Source: an uncultured Roseburia sp.
Lineage (GTDB): Bacteria; Bacillota; Clostridia; Lachnospirales; Lachnospiraceae
Reading direction: 5' to 3'
Assembly (NCBI GenBank): GCA_947070915.1
Contig: CAMTDY010000125.1
Location: 1-8,580 of the forward strand
Length of the DNA: 8,580 nt
Shown here piece after piece: positions 6,209 to 8,580 of this stretch. The position numbers and the translations under genes were made by a program. The notes beneath the pieces are model-generated. The model was not told where the DNA came from. It was given only the letters and a program-made list of their open reading frames with translations, and searched no databases. Each line of letters begins with the position of its first letter. Position 1 is the stretch's first letter.

Positions 6209-7243
6209 ATGGGAAATAGAGAAAATAAAGATATACGGCTGCTGGCCGTGGAGAGTTCCTGCGATGAGACCGCGGCAGCAGTGGTGTTAAATGGGAGAGA
6301 GGTATTGTCCAATGTGATCGCCTCCCAGATCGATCTGCACAAATTATATGGAGGTGTGGTGCCAGAGATCGCTTCCAGAAAGCATATCGAAAATATCAAC
6401 CAGGTGATCGATCAGGCGCTGGGGGAAGCAGAACTGACCGTCCGTGACGTGGATGGGATCTGTGTGACCTATGGCCCAGGACTGGTGGGAGCCCTTCTGG
6501 TGGGGGTGGGGACGGCGAAGGCGATCAGCTATGCAGCGGGGAAACCGCTGATCGGAGTTCACCACATAGAAGGTCATATTTCCGCTAATTACATCTGCCA
6601 TAAAGACCTGGAGCCACCGTTTTTATGCCTTGTGGTATCCGGGGGCCACAGCCACCTTGTGATTGTAAAGGATTATGGGACATATGAGATCATCGGAAGG
6701 ACAAGAGATGATGCGGCGGGAGAAGCGTTTGATAAAGTGGCGCGTTCCATCGGACTTGGATATCCCGGCGGTCCGAAGATTGATGACCTGTCGGTGCAGG
6801 GAGATCCGGAGGCGATCAAATTTCCCCGTGCTTCTGTGGAGGGGGCGCCCTATGATTTCAGTTTCAGTGGGGTAAAGTCAGCGGTGCTGAATTATATCAA
6901 TGGTTGTAAAATGAAAGGGACCGAGTATTCCCAGGCAGATATCGCCGCCTCTTTCCAGGAGGCTGTGACAGATGTGCTGGTCGGCCATACGATGCTGGCG
7001 GCGGAAAATTATGGGATCCATAAAGTGGCAATGGCGGGCGGCGTCGCCTGCAATAAAGGGCTGCGCCGGAAGATGGAGGAACAGTGTACCCGGAAGAAAT
7101 ATCAGCTGTACTATCCTGAACCTGTATTTTGTACGGACAATGCGGCCATGATCGGAGCGGCAGGATATTATGAATTTATCAATGGAAGGCGTGATGGTTG
7201 GGATCTGAACGCAGTTCCAGGGTTGAAACTTGGCTTAAAATAG
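6209..7243 (+). CDS. tsaD: tRNA N6-adenosine threonylcarbamoyltransferase TsaD
   Basis: TsaD is the catalytic subunit that moves the threonylcarbamoyl group from its AMP adduct to A37 of tRNA, acting with TsaB and TsaE. Read from 6209 the protein has 344 residues. It contains ESSCDET at 15-21, YGGVVPEIASRKH at 47-59, GPGLVGALLVG at 89-99, the metal motif HIEGH at 119-123, SGGHSH at 144-149, DDAAGEAFDKVAR at 167-179, GYPGGP at 184-189, AGGVACN at 276-282, and CTDNAAMIG at 308-316 with metal ligand Asp310. The ATG at 6209 has GGAG six bases upstream (6199-6202); GTG 6188 or ATG 6197 would add residues but have poor ribosome sites. It ends the plus-strand block and converges on the AraC-type gene, with only 15 bases between stops and no visible terminator. 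Confidence 0.95.
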   Translation: MGNRENKDIRLLAVESSCDETAAAVVLNGREVLSNVIASQIDLHKLYGGVVPEIASRKHIENINQVIDQALGEAELTVRDVDGICVTYGPGLVGALLVGVGTAKAISYAAGKPLIGVHHIEGHISANYICHKDLEPPFLCLVVSGGHSHLVIVKDYGTYEIIGRTRDDAAGEAFDKVARSIGLGYPGGPKIDDLSVQGDPEAIKFPRASVEGAPYDFSFSGVKSAVLNYINGCKMKGTEYSQADIAASFQEAVTDVLVGHTMLAAENYGIHKVAMAGGVACNKGLRRKMEEQCTRKKYQLYYPEPVFCTDNAAMIGAAGYYEFINGRRDGWDLNAVPGLKLGLK

Positions 7244-7258
7244 CGCCGCCAGACTGCC

Positions 7259-8077
7259 TCATCGGTGCGGATCGGAATTTGTGCCGCTGGACAAATCCGG
7301 CATTTCCACTCCCCGGACCTTTTGACGGTAACTGGAAGGGGTCGTGGATGTCAGGCGCCGGAACTGGCGGAAGAAATGTTCAGAGCTCTGATATCCGCAC
7401 AATTCTGCAATCTGTGTGATCGTGTACTGGCTGTGGGCGAGATAGTCCTTGGCCAGTTCTGTTCTCTTGTTAAATACATCTTCCATACAGGATACTCCAA
7501 AGGTTTTCCGGTAAAGGGACTGCATGTAACCGGGACTGATATTCAGCCGTTTTGCCATATAGGGAACACTCCACTGAAAGCCTGGATTGCTCTGGATTTC
7601 CAGGCTGAGAGCCAGCAGATTTTCCCTGCCCTGGACAGAGGAAGAACTACTGTGGCAGGCTTCCGACAGTTTGTCAAAAAGCAGATGGAATAAATGTCCG
7701 ATGGACTGCTCCCTGTATTCGTAATTAAAATAATTTTCTATTGCCAGCATGTGGAACAGATGATGAAAAGAGTCCGCGCAGCTGATCTGCATGGGAAGGC
7801 AAAAGGGAATTGCTGTCTGTACAATATATTTTTCGTCAGTATAGAAAGTCATCCAGTTGTTTTTATAAGGACCATTGCAGGCGCGGTAATCTGCACTGGT
7901 ATGCGGGGGGTAGAGGATGATCTGGTTTTCCGGATAGATCTTCCAGCTTCCCTGGATTAAAATTTCGGCAGGAGTTAGTGTATGTATCAAAAGCCATTCG
8001 TCGGAGGAGGCGTCGCGGTGATAGGAAAAATTCTCTGGATGTGGGGCTTGGTATCCTACATAAATCGTTCTGATCAT
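7259..8077 (-). CDS. AraC-family transcriptional regulator
   Basis: The 272-residue protein has an N-terminal cupin-like sensor domain (about 1-140, with the PENQIILYPPHT segment at 49-60 typical of AraC-type sugar-responsive regulators) and a C-terminal AraC/XylS DNA-binding domain. The first helix-turn-helix lies near 168-190 (VPYMAKRLNISPGYMQSLYR) and the second near 219-241 (ITQIAELCGYQSSEHFFRQF), followed by the TPSSYR signature. A Ser run at 143-147 marks the linker. The ATG at 8077 has AGAGGTGA (8085-8092) upstream; a longer TTG reading from 8104 would place that site inside the gene. It is divergent from a GH43 gene, so activation of that locus by a pentose or oligosaccharide is a reasonable inference. 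The effector cannot be read from sequence. Confidence 0.9.
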   Translation of the reverse strand: MIRTIYVGYQAPHPENFSYHRDASSDEWLLIHTLTPAEILIQGSWKIYPENQIILYPPHTSADYRACNGPYKNNWMTFYTDEKYIVQTAIPFCLPMQISCADSFHHLFHMLAIENYFNYEYREQSIGHLFHLLFDKLSEACHSSSSSVQGRENLLALSLEIQSNPGFQWSVPYMAKRLNISPGYMQSLYRKTFGVSCMEDVFNKRTELAKDYLAHSQYTITQIAELCGYQSSEHFFRQFRRLTSTTPSSYRQKVRGVEMPDLSSGTNSDPHR

Positions 8078-8102
8078 AATATTTTCACCTCTTAAATCTG
8101 AC

Positions 8103-8114
8103 AATTGATCAATT
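8103..8114. repeat. Perfect 12-bp palindrome in the divergent intergenic region
   Basis: AATTGATCAATT reads the same on both strands. It lies 18 bases upstream of the GH43 -35 box and within the predicted araC leader. It could be an operator half of the regulatory region, but AraC proteins usually bind direct repeats, so a different binding protein or chance in AT-rich DNA is possible. Confidence 0.3.
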
Positions 8115-8131
8115 TTTTTGTTTGTCGGTCA

Positions 8132-8160
8132 TTGCAATTTCCCAATAAATATTGTACAAT
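8132..8160 (+). promoter_or_regulatory. Promoter of the GH43 gene
   Basis: TTGCAA at 8132-8137 and TACAAT at 8155-8160 are separated by 17 bases, a good sigma-A arrangement. The -10 box forms the right half of the perfect palindrome ATTGTACAAT (8151-8160). Expected transcription start is near 8167, giving a leader of about 43 bases before the ATG at 8210. No catabolite-response (cre-like) site was found by eye. Confidence 0.6.
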
Positions 8161-8165
8161 AATGT

Positions 8166-8194
8166 ATTATAACATTTATCGTATAAATAAACAA
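8166..8194 (-). promoter_or_regulatory. Promoter of the AraC-type regulator
   Basis: On the minus strand TTGTTT (8194-8189) and a perfect TATAAT (8171-8166) are separated by 17 bases, with an extended -10 TG one base before it. Predicted start is near 8159, leaving a leader of about 80 bases. The -10 box is only five bases from the GH43 -10 box on the other strand, so polymerase binding at the two promoters should compete. Confidence 0.6.
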
Positions 8195-8209
8195 GAATGG
8201 AGGAATAAG

Positions 8210-8580
8210 ATGAAACGGAAAGGGAAAAGATTAATCAAAGCTGCGGGCACGTTAGTGGCAGCCTGTTTGTCGGTGCTGCTGCTCTCCGATGTATCGAAGG
8301 CGGACAACCCGATCATTCAGAATGTTTACACGGCAGATCCGGCGCCGATGGTTTATGGTGATACCGTGTATGTGTATACTTCACATGATGAAGATAACAC
8401 GATCGGGAATTTTTATACTATGGATGACTGGAAATGTTACTCCACGAAAGACATGGTGAACTGGACGGATCACGGAACCGTGTTATCCTATTCGGATTTC
8501 AGCTGGGCAAAGAAAAACTCTGCCTGGGCTGCACAGTGTGTGGAAAGGGATGGTAAATTCTATTTATATGTACCTGTGAA
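8210..8580 (+). CDS. Secreted glycoside hydrolase family 43 enzyme (arabinofuranosidase/xylosidase type), 3' end outside window
   Basis: Only the first 123 codons are present. Residues 1-31 form a signal peptide: a basic start (KRKGKR), a hydrophobic core around 11-25, and a cleavable SKA before Asp32. The mature part begins NPIIQNVYTADPAPMVY, the opening of the GH43 five-bladed propeller, in which Asp43 of TADPAP is the expected catalytic base. It continues with VYTSHDE, CYSTKDMVNWTDHG and SAWAAQCVERDGKFYLYVPV, typical of arabinoxylan arabinofuranohydrolase-like GH43 proteins (subfamily 29 as I recall). The general acid and any carbohydrate-binding modules lie beyond the window. GGAGG at 8199-8203 is six bases before the ATG. 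It is probably controlled by the divergent AraC regulator. Substrate is inferred from family only. Confidence 0.88.
   Translation, partial: MKRKGKRLIKAAGTLVAACLSVLLLSDVSKADNPIIQNVYTADPAPMVYGDTVYVYTSHDEDNTIGNFYTMDDWKCYSTKDMVNWTDHGTVLSYSDFSWAKKNSAWAAQCVERDGKFYLYVPV

Noticed and set aside
7265..7960. Two plus-strand open frames (142 and 88 codons) opposite the AraC-type gene
   Set aside because: The minus-strand gene has clear helix-turn-helix motifs and a good ribosome site; the plus frames show no family features.
8078..8104. Longer AraC-type protein from a TTG at 8104
   Set aside because: The ribosome site AGAGGTGA would then be internal and the extra residues have no family counterpart; ATG 8077 fits.

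Overview
The window reads as a chromosomal segment of a Gram-positive gut-type Clostridia, most likely a Lachnospiraceae (Clostridium cluster XIVa) member. The evidence is the strong AGGAGG-type ribosome binding sites, sigma-A-like promoters, and proteins (RNase Z, TsaD, YcxB-like, RsmF) whose wording matches that family as I recall it. Genus and species cannot be fixed from the sequence alone.

Positions 1-7243 form a plus-strand block of mostly housekeeping genes. It opens with the 3' end of a protein carrying a degenerate papain-like/C39-like domain (1-444), followed by cytidine deaminase (499-912) and an RsmF-type rRNA m5C methyltransferase (933-2339). A good promoter just after the rsmF stop starts a second unit: a YcxB-like membrane protein (2403-2891), tsaE (2888-3322) and tsaB (3324-4034). 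A small CxxC protein (4175-4399) follows. Next is a 185-base gap holding predicted hairpins and a 15-codon leader-like ORF. Then come ribonuclease Z (4585-5499), a single-pass membrane protein (5520-6173) and tsaD (6209-7243). TsaE, TsaB and TsaD are three of the proteins that make t6A37 on ANN-decoding tRNAs, and RNase Z trims tRNA 3' ends, so the block is centred on tRNA maturation. The usual companion rimI is not present between tsaB and tsaD.

Positions 7259-8580 are different in character. An AraC-family regulator on the minus strand (7259-8077) is divergent from a secreted GH43 arabinofuranosidase/xylosidase-type glycosidase that runs off the window (8210 onward). The two share a 132-base intergenic region with overlapping back-to-back promoters and perfect AT-rich palindromes. 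This looks like the start of a plant hemicellulose (arabinoxylan-type) utilisation locus attached to the core block.

I see no tRNA, rRNA, CRISPR array, IS element or phage gene. The least explained stretch is 4400-4584. Most of the window is ordinary core genome, and I do not claim a clear new system.
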